DNA of 64,000 nt. Source: Choristoneura fumiferana. Taxonomy: Eukaryota > Arthropoda > Insecta > Lepidoptera > Tortricidae. Below, piece by piece: positions 20,164-31,111 of this stretch. The stretch lies in contig NC_133473.1 in NCBI RefSeq assembly GCF_025370935.1, positions 21,449,369 through 21,513,368 on the forward strand, given 5' to 3'. The notes under the pieces were generated by a model. It was not told the DNA's origin, made no database searches, and saw only the letters and a program-made list of their open reading frames with translations. The translations under genes were made by a program, and so were the position numbers. How positions within the stretch are numbered: the stretch's first letter is position 1; every line of letters begins with the position of its first letter.

Positions 20164-20600
20164 TACTAATGTGTATTATAAATGTGAAAGTGAGTTTGTA
20201 TGTTTGTCCGTCTTTCACGTCAAAACGGAGCTACGGAGGATCCGGATCGATCGAGGATCGACGTGATTTTTGGCATAGTGATAGTTTATGGGTCAGAAAC
20301 TGACATAGGCTACTTTTATCCCGAAAAAATGCACAGTACCTGAGGAAACGGCGCGCGATAACCGAATTCCATTTATTTATTATTTATTTATTCAGAAACA
20401 ATACAAAGATTGTGTTTGAAACATACTAACAATAAATTGAATATAACTACATCACATATTTAGATTGCACATACTATGTATAACTTGATAATAAAATTAC
20501 TTTAAATATTATTTGGTACATTTATAATTATTTTAAATCTACTTCTTACTTGTAACACGAATACAATTTTTTTTTGCGGAGCCGCGGGAAAAAGCTAATA
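20164..20600 (+). mobile_element. Helitron-like element split by a later insertion
   Basis: The left part starts TACTAATGTGTATTATAAATG and runs through TTTGTCCGTCTTTCACG, ATAGTTTATGGGTCAGAAAC and GGCGCGCGATAACCGAATTCC to about 20368. The expected GC hairpin and end (GCGGAGCCGCGGGAAAAAGC) appear only at 20577-20596. The 200 bases between are AT-rich and begin with TTATTTATTTATTCAGAAAC, so another element probably inserted just before the hairpin. The copy at 61224 is uninterrupted. Confidence 0.5.
20369..20576. mobile_element. Unclassified AT-rich insertion inside the Helitron-like copy
   Basis: It opens with a (TTTA)n-type stretch and ends at a T run before the hairpin of the host element. 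It resembles a reversed retroposon 3' end, but there is no family hallmark. Boundaries are taken from where the host element stops and resumes. Confidence 0.35.
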
Positions 20601-21520
20601 CGCTTATAAATACTAAAGTAAGATCTTATACTAAACTGGAATAGAGATACCTACGTTACGTGTTTTGTTCTAAAATGGTTTTTTTACATTACCATTTCAA
20701 ACAAGCAAACATTTTTTTAACGATATAGTAGCTAATCACAGACGCGTGTAAAAAAGTAGTGTCAAATTAACATACAAAACTACCCCTTTAAAAACGGCCG
20801 TCTGTTCCAAGCCCCCATTAAATTGCAACCGAACACTCATTCAGAAAAAAAATTAGCAGCTCGATTTTGTCAATTTTGGGGATATGTGACTTTTGTTAGA
20901 CGTATCGCTTTGACTCGCTTTGTGGGGTGCGTCCCTACAAACTATTTATTTTCAAAACTGGACACACGCGAGTACACGGTTTAGGGAATTTTTAGGATGT
21001 GCAATATGAATATCGATTAAGTTTAGTAACTTAACAAATAAATTATGTCTTTTTGCTCACAGTAATTATTTTATTTTATATTAAATCATTTAGTTAAAGA
21101 ATGTGCAGTTTTTTTCAGTGCTCTTCAAAATGTGTCGTTTGTTAAATATTTAGAAACTATTAAAAATAATACGTACTGTTTTATAATCCCCAATTAAATG
21201 CTCATGTCATTCCCTTAAATGTTGGCTCGTAGAAATCTTTAAAGGGATAAATTCATGGGATCCTTTAAATACATCATTACCATAGTCATCATAAATATCA
21301 GCTGTATATAGGACGTCCATTGTTATACATAGGCCTCTATAAAGAGACTCATGTACATATTTTCATATTTAAGAATTTCACAAACTTCCCATGGGCAGAT
21401 CTTAGAAGTACTTAATCGCGGGCAATAACTAGTAGTACTATTTATTAAGTACTAGTTTTTTTGTTAAATCGTGTGTTTTTGGAAAATACACGTAAATAAG
21501 TTTTAAAGAATTTTTGTTAT
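20601..21520. other. No recognisable feature
   Basis: AT-rich DNA without a supported frame or repeat. Confidence 0.5.
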
Positions 21521-21870
21521 CCTACTATTTAATATTATAAATACGAAAGTTTGTGAGTAAGTGTGTGTTTGTTACTTCTTCACGCTGAAAAAGCTGGACG
21601 AATTTTGATGAAATTTGGCAAAAACTTAGTTTATAATCTGAATAAAACATAGGCTACTTTTTATCCCGATATTCCCACGGAATAGTGACAAAATCTTGAA
21701 ATTTCAAATTTTAAAACTTATTTTGGACAGTGTTTATTAACACAACCTCAATGAAGACCATGATATAAATTATGGGAATTCCCAGGGGAATTTTGTAAAA
21801 TCCCGGAAATTCCATTGTAACTATCAGACCGAATAGTTTACGCGTGCGAAGCCGCGGGTAACATCTTGTG
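21521..21870 (+). mobile_element. Helitron-like element, long form
   Basis: It starts CCTACTATTTAATATTATAAA, continues with CACGCTGAAAAAGCTGGACG, GGCTACTTTTTATCCCGATA, TTCCCACGG and a GGAATTCCCAGGGGAATTTTG block, and ends GCGTGCGAAGCCGCGGGTAAC. A CTAGT is not preserved at the end. It matches 51766-52111 along its length. Confidence 0.5.
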
Positions 21871-23327
21871 CTAAAATAAATGTATGGCTTTAACGATTTC
21901 TTCATCGATACTTAAAACATCGACTCTCCACCGCCCGCTAGGGATGAACCAAATTGATTTTAACACAATAACGGACGGGCCTGAATAGCCCCATTTGTAG
22001 CCACGTTGACACGCCAGACTATCCATCATACGCCTTTATGTGAGATTTGAGTCAGCCCTAACTTTGGAATAGAGCGGTGACGTGTTAGTTAGGTGTTTGG
22101 GAAAAGTTTGTAAGCGAACTGTGTCATGGACAGTCTTTATTTCTTTATACAATCAATTCAATTCCATAAATTGTAAATAATTTATTGAATCGTGCGTTTC
22201 TTTGCGGAGGTCCATCATGCCAAAAATCAAGGTCGCGTATAAGTACAGTAATTATTTATAGTTCAACCAATTCTTCATTTGACAACGTAAAGATTTTTGA
22301 AGATGTGGAGACTTTTTTTTTCGATAAACCTGCTCTTAAAGAGTGGGGAAGGAGTAGGGTTAGTGGATTTGTTTCGTGATTGAGATGACATTTTGCAGCG
22401 GTTAAAGCAGATAATCTAACGTGCCGTCAACTGTCACTTGTCAATCTTGTCATTATTTAACAAATAATTAACAGCTTATTACAAAGCCTTTTTACTACTT
22501 TCTCTACTATATTTTTTTGTTCTCAATCAGGTGTGCTCATTTTTGAATTTATTTGGTCCGAACAGACAATTAGTTTTTTTTTAATTACTTGATGCATGAA
22601 CAATCTTGATAGGTGCCTATTATTTTAAAGTTTTTTGTGTCCACATCTACAAAAAATATTTCACTAGCTGCCTTCCTAGTATCAAATAAGTACGACACCA
22701 ATCAATCACAGTCACAGCTCAATAACTTTTGTACCTTAACTGATAAACTGACAATCTTCTTATCAACCAAGAGCGTAGCCACTTCGCGAGTCTCTCTCAA
22801 CTTTTTAAAAACAACATCGCCATATTAAACAAAAAGACAAATGGAAACCATTACTGCACTTTTCTAATTCGGCTTATTCCACAAATGGATTTCTGTTGGT
22901 TTAGGACGTGCCGAAGTGTTCTGCTTGTGTCAATACGCGACGGAACATTTTAAAGTGCTCAAATTAGGTGCGAAGTGTGATTTGTGTTAAGTGTCAGTAG
23001 TATAAGAAGTAAGTTATTGGTGGTTTTTGTACGGTCGGTTTCTTAACTTATGCATACACTTTTTCATCTCTCCTGTTCGGAAAGTTTAATTTTCATGAGT
23101 AGATAGCCGGGAGGAAAATTGCGTTTTCATCTCTAAGGTGGAAAGTATTTTTTTTAATTTTTCGATTAGCCACGGAGTCGAAGATAATTGAGTTACGTCA
23201 ATGACACTTTTTATTCACGTTTCGGCATGGCCATCTAGATGCACGTGGTGACCAAGGAGCTTAACACTGGAGGTTGAACGCCGAACATCCGTTTGAAACA
23301 AGAAATTTGATCTTTATTACCTCACGA
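21871..23327. other. No recognisable gene
   Basis: AT-rich. Small frames at 22185 and 22613 show no family motif. No repeat from elsewhere in the window is clear here. Confidence 0.45.
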
Positions 23328-23377
23328 ACATATTCCATCTCTTTCTCTATTTAGGTTAAGAAAGAGATGGAATATGT
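23328..23377. repeat. Perfect 19-bp hairpin
   Basis: ACATATTCCATCTCTTTCT (23328-23346) pairs exactly with 23359-23377 across a 12-base loop. It lies in non-coding DNA. A mature small RNA precursor would usually show mismatches, so I only call it an inverted repeat. Confidence 0.6.
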
Positions 23378-23449
23378 ACTATTCGATATTATTTCTATTT
23401 TTTCCATCTAATGTATTTTTATGTGTATCGAATATGTGTAAATAAATGT

Positions 23450-23470
23450 TTCTCTCTCTCTCTCTCTCTC
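23450..23470. repeat. (TC)n microsatellite
   Basis: About ten CT/TC units, directly after AATAAATGTTT. The AATAAATGTTTTCTCTC at 36043 is similar, so the stretch may be the tail of a retroposon. Confidence 0.7.
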
Positions 23471-23551
23471 ACGACCCTCTGCTGGAACTTTTTTATAAAT
23501 AAAAAAGGATATTTTTTTTATTCGACTCGATAGCAATCAGAACAAAGCTGA

Positions 23552-23676
23552 CAAGCAATTCAATGGTATGTGTGAATTTCCCAATCCGCACTGGGCCGGC
23601 GTGGAAACTAAGATCCAAGACCTCTTGTTCAGAGTCCTGTGGCCAGCAGTCGGACATATAGAGGCTGGGATGATGA
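23552..23676 (+). mobile_element. SINE family C, 5'-truncated copy
   Basis: It reads AGCAATTCAATGGTATGTGTG, CCCAATCCGCACTGGGCC, then a degraded end with GGCCAGCAGTCGGACATATA and GGCTGGGATGATGA. The tRNA-like head and half the body are missing. Confidence 0.6.
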
Positions 23677-23950
23677 AATCATTAACACCCATCCTAAAGC
23701 CGAGTTTGGAGAAAGAAAAATCGTGCAAGTTGCATTACTTTGCGGCGCTCGATTGACCATACCAACTCGTTAGCTTTACGGCCTCGCAATGTAATGCAAG
23801 TCTTTCTTGCAAGTCTAAACTCTGCTTTATACCCGTAATTATTATGAATGCGAAAGTTTGCCAATGTGTACGTGCATGTATGATTATTAGTTTCTCTTGC
23901 ATGCTTTTTTTTTGTTTACGGGTTTAGATGTTTTTTTTTATGTAGACACT

Positions 23951-24098
23951 AACCCCCTTATTCATAAACGACAATCAAACCTATTTTAGTTAAAAATGCC
24001 GCTAAAATTCGTATCGTCACTTCGACATTTGTATTCGTTAGAAAGGGACAAAGAATTTTTTAGTTAACTAGGCTTGTTAAGTTTTATGAATAAGTTAG
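23951..24098. mobile_element. Small TIR element with CTTATTCATAAA ends
   Basis: CCCCTTATTCATAAACG at the left matches GTTTTATGAATAAG at the right in reverse complement, about 14 bp. It resembles the ends of the 7447-8133 element and has no coding capacity. Confidence 0.5.
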
Positions 24099-24105
24099 GC
24101 ATCTG

Positions 24106-24235
24106 CAGGGCTACTACGAAACTCGATACTCGAAGTTCGTGTCGTGCGATCCCTGTCGGTCTCGTATTAAATTGTATAAGTGTCAGAGGGACCGCACAAC
24201 ACGAACTTCGAGTTTCGAGTTTCGTAGTAGCCCTG
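24106..24235. mobile_element. Palindromic MITE with about 50-bp arms
   Basis: CAGGGCTACTACGAAACTCG at the left is answered by CGAGTTTCGTAGTAGCCCTG at the right, and pairing goes on through GAAGTTCGTGTCGTGCG / ACACGAACTTC. CTG flanks both sides (24103-24105 and 24236-24238), a possible 3-bp duplication. Both strands show long frames simply because the element is its own reverse complement. Confidence 0.75.
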
Positions 24236-24320
24236 CTGATCCCGATATTCCCATGGAATCCACATGAAATTTTAAAATGATAACTGAGTCTAAATAATTT
24301 ATACTTTGCACGCGCGTTCT
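24236..24320 (+). mobile_element. Helitron-like fragment
   Basis: GATCCCGATATTCCCATGGAA and TTTGCACGCGCG match the middle and 3' parts of the 21521 element. Both ends are missing. Confidence 0.35.
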
Positions 24321-24361
24321 TTATGCAACATAACGAAGACCACAATGTATGCTAGATAGTT

Positions 24362-24455
24362 TTGGTGTTGCAGGTATCTATGGGTGGTGTTGATTTCTTA
24401 CCATCAGGAGACCCACTTCCTCGTTTGCCATCTAGTCGAATAAAAAAAATCATAT
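24362..24455 (+). repeat. Dispersed repeat family Q (short form)
   Basis: GTGTTGCAGGTATCTATGGG, TTACCATCAGGAGACCCAC and TCGTTTGCCATCTAGTCG then A8. It is the reverse complement of the edge of the 9730 copy. Confidence 0.6.
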
Positions 24456-25349
24456 CCCTATTACAATTGTTAAATTTTTGGAATTTAGTTCGACTGCGTG
24501 ACTATGGTTTACAATAGTAAAACCGTGGATGAAGGTAAGTGTGTAATACAATGATTCCTAAAACGTTCTTTCCGGTACGCTTAATGCCAAAGTAAAATAA
24601 TTTAGATATAATATTCGGCTGGGGAAAATATTACACAATAAATACAATAAATAACAAATACGTCTTTACAAAAAAACAAAGAAAAGTAGAACTAAAACTA
24701 ATAGGCTAAATCAAGACAGGACCATAACTCAAAGTCAAAACAAACGGGACTTTACGGGACATATCACGCTAAAACACACAAGTGTAAATAACCATGACTC
24801 GTACAATGGTACTAGTGGCGCCATCTATTGACAACTTCGTGAACTTTATTAGAGTTAAGAGCTTTGAAAATTAAAATCAATGCGTACTTAAATTTAGTTT
24901 TTTAGTGTCTCACGTTTAAATCTGTTAAATCCATATTTATTTATATAAGTATATTTTTTAAGTATAAATATTATACGAGTACAGGAGATGAATGTACGTA
25001 AATAAGACTGTGATTTTCTAAAACAAATCCGTGTAACGTCAGCATCGATATCCTGTTAATGTTATGTAAGATGATGCGTTAAAAATGTTGATAGAACTGT
25101 ACGCGGAAGTAATAAAACATTACTTAAGAAAGGGGATCCCGAAATTTGTATGTAAGCGGAGGTATAGCGCTCGTGTCCATTGTATCACGATACTGCAATA
25201 TTTTTTATTTAATTTTGGATTTTAAACTGTTAGTATATTTCGTTTATTTTAGCGTCAGAAAAAGGGTATGCAATCTTGACGAGCTATTTTATTGAACACG
25301 CTTTTCAAAAATATATTATTTTTGAAACCAAAAGCTGGTGTAAATGTTT
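24456..25349. other. No recognisable gene
   Basis: AT-rich. The piece TATCACGCTAAAACACACAAG at 24762-24782 is shared with 60890 (repeat K). No frame is supported. Confidence 0.4.
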
Positions 25350-25390
25350 CATCATCATCATCATCCGAGCTAATATACGTCCCGCTGCTT
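25350..25390 (-). mobile_element. SINE family C, 3' tail only
   Basis: (ATC)n followed by CGAGCTAATATACGTCCCGC is the reverse complement of the last 40 bases of SINE-C. Confidence 0.5.
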
Positions 25391-25584
25391 GTTAATGTTT
25401 ACTGCGTCTTATACCGGATGTGGCCTGTAATATGAGCAAAAAATTAAAACATAGGTCGTCCTCGTCAAACTGAACAACATTAGTTCAGCGACTTTTAAAA
25501 ATAATGGAGTCTTTGAATTTTCCTTTCCGTGCCAACTGTACAACATTCATTAGACATTAGCAAAAAAAACACGATTGTTGTATG

Positions 25585-25746
25585 GGAGCCCCATTAAATA
25601 TTTATTTTATTATGTTTTTAGTATTTGTTATAGCGGCCACAGTTATACATAATCTGTGAAAATTTAAACTATCTAACTATCACGGTTCATGAGATACAGC
25701 CTGGTGACAGACCCTTTTTACCCTTTGGGTACGGAACCCTAAAAAC
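25585..25746 (-). repeat. Dispersed repeat family S (TTCCGTACCCAAAGGG), inverted
   Basis: On the - strand: TTTTTAGGGTTCCGTACCCA, AAAGGGTCTGTCACC, AGGCTGTATCTCATGAACCG and TGGGGCTCCCATACAAC. The same blocks occur at 40915-41100 in + orientation. This family is abundant in Lepidoptera by recollection; its class is unknown to me. Confidence 0.55.
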
Positions 25747-26230
25747 GGAAACGGAGAACGAGAACTAAGATGGATTCTGATCAGACATTATTAAAAACAA
25801 AAAATAATACGGGGTGCAACATGAGTTTTAACTCGATCGATAATAATATGTGTACGACAGGCTATCAAGGACAGCACTACACTATCGGCGTCTGAGGCGA
25901 GGCGTGTGGATAGCGGGAGGGGGGGGAGGCTCTCGCTCTTCACCTCAAGCCCCGACTGCATTTAACTCGCGCGCTATCCGTAACTGTCAGACTGTGGTTT
26001 TTAGGGTAGTCTAGGCTATACGTGTAGCATTTTTTTCCAACAGTTCACAATATCAATATTTAGAAACTTCATAGTTGTGCAATGCGTCAAGATTTACTTC
26101 ATAACCACCGTTTTCTTTAAGTGACTAAAGATTTAGAAGTTTAGATACGCCCTTAATATACTCAATGCAGTCAGATTAGGAGTTTCGAATCGAAATGAGA
26201 GACAATAAGCTGTTAACTTTAACTTAAATG
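25747..26230. other. No gene; GC-rich patch at 25880-25985
   Basis: The patch carries GTCTGAGGCGAGGCGTGTGG, a run of nine G, and TTTAACTCGCGCGCTATCCG. It stands out from AT-rich surroundings and could be a promoter-associated patch or repeat, but there is no frame or splice signal that I trust. Confidence 0.35.
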
Positions 26231-26676
26231 ACGACCGGATGGCCAAGTGGTTAGAGAATCTGACTACGAAGCTTGAGGTTCGATCCCCGGCCGGGGCAGA
26301 CATATTTGTGAATAATACGAATGTTTGTTCTCGGATCTTGGATATTTAATATGTATTTAAGTATGTACTTATCTATATAAATATGTTTATCCGTTAGATA
26401 ACCGTTGGGGAAGAAAAATCCTCGAGTGGCGACCACGAACCGGAAAACGAAGCGTTGGCAGGCCTCCCACCAGGTGGACTGACGACATCGTAAGAGTTGC
26501 GGGAAACCGGTGGATGCAAGTGGCGAGTTGTTCATTGTGGCGTTCTGAGCGGGACGTCTGCTGGCTGATGATGATGATGATGTTTATCCCTTGCCTAGTA
26601 TCCATAGTACAAGCTTTGCTTAGTTTGGGACTAGGTCAATTGGCGTCAAATTATTGTCCCATGATATTTATTTCTT
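26231..26676 (+). mobile_element. SINE family B interrupted by an RTE LINE end
   Basis: The head ACGACCGGATGGCCAAGTGG (A box) and GGTTCGATCCCCGG (B box) and the first half of the body run to 26395. The body resumes at 26582 with TTTATCCCTTGCCTAGTATCC and ends GTCCCATGATATTTATTTC. The 186 bases between belong to another element. Confidence 0.85.
26396..26581 (+). mobile_element. 5'-truncated RTE LINE nested in SINE-B
   Basis: Reading frames give DNRWGRKILEWRPRTGKR, VGRPPTRWTDDIVRVAG and a Trp-rich end, the RTE C-terminus, followed by a (GATGAT)n tail. An 11-bp duplication with one difference flanks it: GTTTATCCGTT at 26385-26395 and GTTTATCCCTT at 26582-26592. The uninterrupted SINE-B copies confirm this is the original joint. 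Confidence 0.88.
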
Positions 26677-26873
26677 TAACTCGTATAAGTTATACTTTGA
26701 TCTCGGGAAAAACCCCGAAATGAATGAGTGAGCTCGTTTAATTGGAATAATGACAGAAAGAGAAGAAACTATTTTCTCAGTGCAGCGCCGCAGTGTGTCA
26801 CTACAATGTTGACTGCGAGTTTTAATTGTTTGTAAGTGACGTTTTGCTGTTAAGGTGAAAGAGAAAGAGGTCT

Positions 26874-27125
26874 GTCATTATCATCATTATCAGCCATAGG
26901 ACGTAGGCCTCCCCCACAAACCTCCATTTGCTTCGGTTGGAAGCTGCCTGCATCAACTGTAAATCTGCGGCTTTAACCAGGTCATCCGTCCATCTCGTTG
27001 CGCTCGCCAATCCGCGATCTTCGACAACTTTTCGGCCTCACGGCCGGTTCTCTGTGCTATATGGCCATTGCCACTTCAACGAGCTAATTCGCTTTTGTCG
27101 TTCTATACGCGAGGATTGTAAGTGA
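26874..27125 (-). mobile_element. RTE-type LINE 3' end, inverted
   Basis: On the - strand: AATTAGCTCGTTGAAGTGGC, AATGGCCATATAGC, ACGAGATGGACGGATGACC, TTGGAAGCTGCC-type blocks, GGAGGCCTACGTCCTATGGC and a GATAATGATGATAATG tail. The frame is decayed, but TRWTDDLVKAADL is still readable. Confidence 0.65.
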
Positions 27126-27784
27126 CAATGTTAATCACCGTCAGATCGTCGACGCGTCCCGTGCTACAACGGACACGGGGCCCCAGCAACGAGCCGTGGG
27201 CAAATATTTGCTCGGCGGAACCGCCCGCAAGCGATCTGTAATATCGTGATGGATGGAGCACCGATTAATAGCGTCCTACCTTCTGTATATTGACAACTTT
27301 TGATTTTTGAGTTATCTATATTGAAAAGGGTGAACATTAAACATGTATTTGAAATATATTTATTTGTTTATTAATCAGTAAAAAATTACAGCATTACAGT
27401 TCATAAAAATGCGCTGTAAATCTTAAAAAATAATTCCATAAAAATAACTAAATAAAAAAATATTTTTATGCTCGACTCCATTGCATATGGCCCCATCTAT
27501 CCTCTGTATACGTAACGTTCATCCAGTAGAATATTGACATAGGTATTTACAAGAAAACAAGTTTTAGATTTTTATTTACGGTTTGATATTTTTATATCAT
27601 CGTAATCGTGCAAAGCAATTGTGTCGATGTTCTGTTGAATGAACGGTATGTCCATCCATCTGCCAAATATCCTGTATATCATTTTAATTTAATTCAGTAC
27701 TTATCTTGACTCAATTAATATAATTTATTCCATACCATATTTTTAAGCTCCGTTGCAAAAATGTCTATGGCATTGTAGCTCTCA
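27126..27784. other. No gene; GC-rich patch at 27140-27250
   Basis: The patch has GTCGACGCGTCCCGTGCTAC and ACGGGGCCCCAGCAACGAGC next to the inverted RTE end. It may be part of a longer old element. The rest is AT-rich. Confidence 0.35.
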
Positions 27785-27930
27785 AAGGGATCGACCTATT
27801 TCAATGCGGTTTTATGCAAAAGCGGTTCTTCTTGCGGTACTTTTTAGCTGTGTCTCATTAAAATCAGTTTTGCTGATATTTAAGATATTGAACTTTGAAA
27901 TAACAATAGGTTTTAAACTTTTCTAAGTTA
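27785..27930 (-). repeat. Dispersed repeat family P, copy 3 (inverted, partial)
   Basis: ATTTCAATGCGGTTTTATGC, CTCATTAAAATCAGTTTTGC and GATATTGAACTTTGAAATAAC correspond to the 9143 copy. Confidence 0.5.
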
Positions 27931-28514
27931 GAAACATTAATTATTGCTAGCAAAGACAATTCCCCGTAATTCTCATATGGCAGTGTAAACTGCATTTGCC
28001 TGCGCCAGACAGTCTTCTAGGGCTTCCTGCCACGCGTCGCTGCTCTGGATTACCTGGGTGGTGTTTGTTGCATTGTGCTGCAATACATGTGCAACCAACA
28101 TTATGATAGACAGTCAGTCTTATGTTGCATTGTATTGCTCGTTTATTGACGTTTTTAAAAAAAAGTGTACCCTTTCTTTTTTTAACTTTTGGAAAAATGT
28201 GGTTTTTCCGACTCATAAAATTTTGTATAAAACAATGGGGGCATTTTTTTAAACGATCGGAAGCGATTGTGCTCTTGATTCTGAGTAGGTAAACCATAAT
28301 TTTTCCAAAATTAAAAAAAAGGGTTCGTAACGGGTAAAGAAAAAGACGCGTGATTGTATGTACGGTCAAGGACCTATATATAATTCATGAGCCACTATGG
28401 AACCTTTTCAAAGGAAAAGTCATTACGATTTTCCTTGATGCACTGATGTTCATACCTTAACGTTATAAATTTGTTCCATGTGCATGGGCAAAATTTTTCT
28501 GTGTTGTTCAAACA
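27931..28514. other. No recognisable gene
   Basis: A 140-codon - strand frame (27947-28369) has low-complexity composition and no family motif, so I do not call it a gene. Confidence 0.45.
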
Positions 28515-28867
28515 ACTTTGCAAATATGAATAATGCATGAATTTGTAAGAAAAAAAAAAAGTGTTAACAATGCGATGACGTTTACTTCAAATTTGTTCCA
28601 ACGAATTAAAGAACGTTACGTACGTGAAATACATTTATATACAAAAATAAACATAGAACAAATACAAGACATACATGACGCTAAACAGGCATCATTCAGC
28701 GTAGCGGCAAGCCGTAGCGCTAGTGATAACAACTTAAAAAACAATTAAAAAAGAAAAATCTTATTATTAAATTGTATGTAAACACCGGCTTAAACAGTTC
28801 AATCGTGGCAAGTTGAATTGTTTTAAGTCACTGCCAAAAGTATACTTTGCAAATATGAATAATGCAT
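28515..28867. repeat. Block bounded by perfect 24-bp direct repeats
   Basis: The same 24 bases, ending CTTTGCAAATATGAATAATG plus CAT, occur at 28515-28538 and 28844-28867. Between them is AT-rich DNA with an A12 run close to the left copy and a 71-codon frame of no known family. The repeats are long for a target duplication and short for LTRs. Confidence 0.5.
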
Positions 28868-28887
28868 ATTACTATCGATATTGAACT

Positions 28888-28986
28888 GGATGAGACTGGC
28901 CGAGGATCGTGCTCAGTGGCGTGCAACTGGAGAGGCCTATGTCCAGCAGTGGACTAAGATAGGACGATGATGATGATGATGATGGG
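28888..28986 (+). mobile_element. RTE-type LINE 3' end, short
   Basis: GGATGAGACTGGCCGAGGATCG, GCTCAGTGGCGTGCAACTGG and GGCCTATGTCCAGCAGTGGA followed by (GATGAT)n. Only the last 70 bases of the ORF plus the tail remain. Confidence 0.65.
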
Positions 28987-29059
28987 AGGAAATTAGTCTC
29001 ATTGTCTCATTCATTCGATATTCCGTGATACCTGAAGACTAGAGTTTTCAAACAGTTGC

Positions 29060-29466
29060 CAGTAATGACATATAGCACTGAGAGGATGGTGTTTGACTGT
29101 TGGTCTTCTGAAGAGGCTCAGAGTCACGCACGCTATGCTCGGGGTTTCTTTCTGTGCTAGAATCCAGACTACGGAAATACGCCGAAGAACTAAAGGTCAT
29201 CGACGGGGCAATGATATGGACCATATCGCTTGAAGAACGGATACTGTCGAGGGAGAAAGGTCCTCGAGTAGTGACCAACGAACCAGCAGACGAAGTGTTA
29301 ATTGGCAGGTTTCCCACTCGATGGACTGACGACATTGCTAAAGTCACGGGCAACTGGTGGATCAAAGTGGCGACTTATGGAATTGTCTCATTTCTAAGGG
29401 GATGTTCTTTATTCAACAGTGAATCTTTCTAATTATGCTATTGATGGTGACGATTATGATGATGAT
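29060..29466 (+). pseudogene. RTE-type LINE C-terminal fragment, decayed
   Basis: A frame from 29154 reads through a region parallel to the RTE C-terminus (RFPTRWTDDIAKVTGNWWIKVA). Upstream, GCTATGCTCGGGGTTTCTTT corresponds to the RAMLGVS block. Several positions of the signature are changed and the end is a degenerate GATTATGATGATGAT. Confidence 0.6.
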
Positions 29467-30587
29467 ATTACTATTATAGTATGTACATTTTTGCCTGAAA
29501 ATTTACTGTTCCCACAGGACACCAATAAATGCATCGCTGTGCTAATTTAACTGCATTCCGCACAATCAGCCCACATACAGGAGACACGTCGGCTGATATA
29601 ACGCGGCACGGTAACCTATATCGTTTTGTGCGATAACGTTGCTTTATTCTACGGTAATACGGGCAGAATGGATTTGTTTGCCGGAAGACGTGATTTGAAT
29701 TAAATTTTAATTGTGCCACATAAAAATGCTCTGTATTAGAAAATACATTATAATTATAAAGCACACGATACAAATAAAATTGATCAATGAATAAAACTTG
29801 AAATGATTACCAGTTTTTTTTTAATTATAGTTTCGCTAAATTTGCTAAACTATTATTATTAGCTGATAGTAAAATACAATAATATTTGCATATAATAAAA
29901 CATTGGACAAATACCTATTCTTACAATCAAATTGTTGTTAAAGTACAGTGTTGTTTATGATTCTATATATTAAGTTAAAATTAGGGATTCGTGTTCTGAC
30001 AGCTGGTAAAAAATACGCTAAATAACTGAACATTGTATGTGTCGGCGGCCGATCGTAAAATCTGCCAGATCACGAAATTCCTAGGCAAATTGAAATATGG
30101 CTCCATTTCATGAATTGGCTAAGGGACATCCGCCATATCGTTCAATGCTCACCGTTTAACGATTTGTCTATTAGTAGTTTGTTTTTATGTTTACCATTGT
30201 AAATAAAGGCTTTAATAAAGCCTTATTATTATATCTCTTATGTCCACCTGAACGCGGATCCGCGCCAAAGAATATTGTTAATATTTATACTAATATTTGA
30301 CACAAACTACATTAAATCGCAGGGTTTTTTTTAATTTTGCATTCTTTAAAAAGATTCACTATACAGTCATCTAGATTAGATTGTTTTAAATATATCCCTT
30401 TTCACTGTGAGAAGGGGTTATCGAAGGCATACAACTAGTAAACAACTGCTAATACGATCTGATTGGACGAGACGAGCACAATTGACCGCTGTGACAGACG
30501 GACGGTCCCACGGACCTATACGTAAATTGAGCGAGTTCCAAATTTTATCATCATCATCATCTTGATCTACAGGGATTCTGACCATGG
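29467..30587. other. No recognisable gene
   Basis: AT-rich. AATAAAGGCTTTAATAAAGCC at 30201-30221 resembles the 3' end of a retroposon or a poly(A) region, and (ATC)5 lies at 30548-30562. Nothing more is supported. Confidence 0.4.
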
Positions 30588-30826
30588 GGCTTTTATAATC
30601 CAGGGTTCGGGTATAAGTACAAAATTTCATGACTCTAAACCCAGCGGTTGAAATTTCAAGATTTTATCCCTACCCCGTGGGAATATCGGGATAAAAAGTA
30701 GCCTATGTGTTATTCCAGACGTCCAGCTATCTACGTAACAAAGTTCATCCAAATGCGTCCAGCCATTTTAGCGTGAAGGAGTAACAAACATACACACACA
30801 AACTCGCATTTTTAATATAAGTAGGA
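30588..30826 (-). mobile_element. Helitron-like element, 5' half, inverted
   Basis: On the - strand it starts TCCTACTTATATTAAAAATG, then TTTGTTACTCCTTCACGC, ACACATAGGCTACTTTTTATC, CCGATATTCCCACGGGGTAG and TGGGTTTAGAGTCATG, in the same order as 51766-51975. Confidence 0.5.
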
Positions 30827-31111
30827 TGAAAACACTGAATATAAAAAAGTCCTATGTTGATGCTATTGGAGGACCCAACCTTTTCAAAACATATTTTCAT
30901 ACCTTACACTACACTAATTTGGCTTCAAACGAGGCTCACAACAACACAATTATCTTTATAATTCATAAAATAACTTTAATTCAAAATTTCAAGGCGTTTT
31001 ATACAAAAATTTGCTTATGTTATTAAAGCTATAGTTATATTATTATTAGTCTTAAGAAACCCTCGGTGTGCCAATCCTACTCTTATAAAACGTCAATTTC
31101 CACACATAATT

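Noticed and set aside
23328..23377. microRNA precursor
   Set aside because: The stem is perfect and only 19 bp, with no extended imperfect stem as in a pri-miRNA.
24064..24345. Overlapping + and - ORFs around 24.1-24.3 kb
   Set aside because: They run through a palindromic MITE, so the same peptide words appear on both strands; not a gene.
27947..28369. 140-codon - strand ORF
   Set aside because: Composition is that of translated AT-rich DNA and it has no family motif.
28533..28748. 71-codon ORF between the 24-bp direct repeats
   Set aside because: No known family and no start context; kept only as part of the unexplained block.
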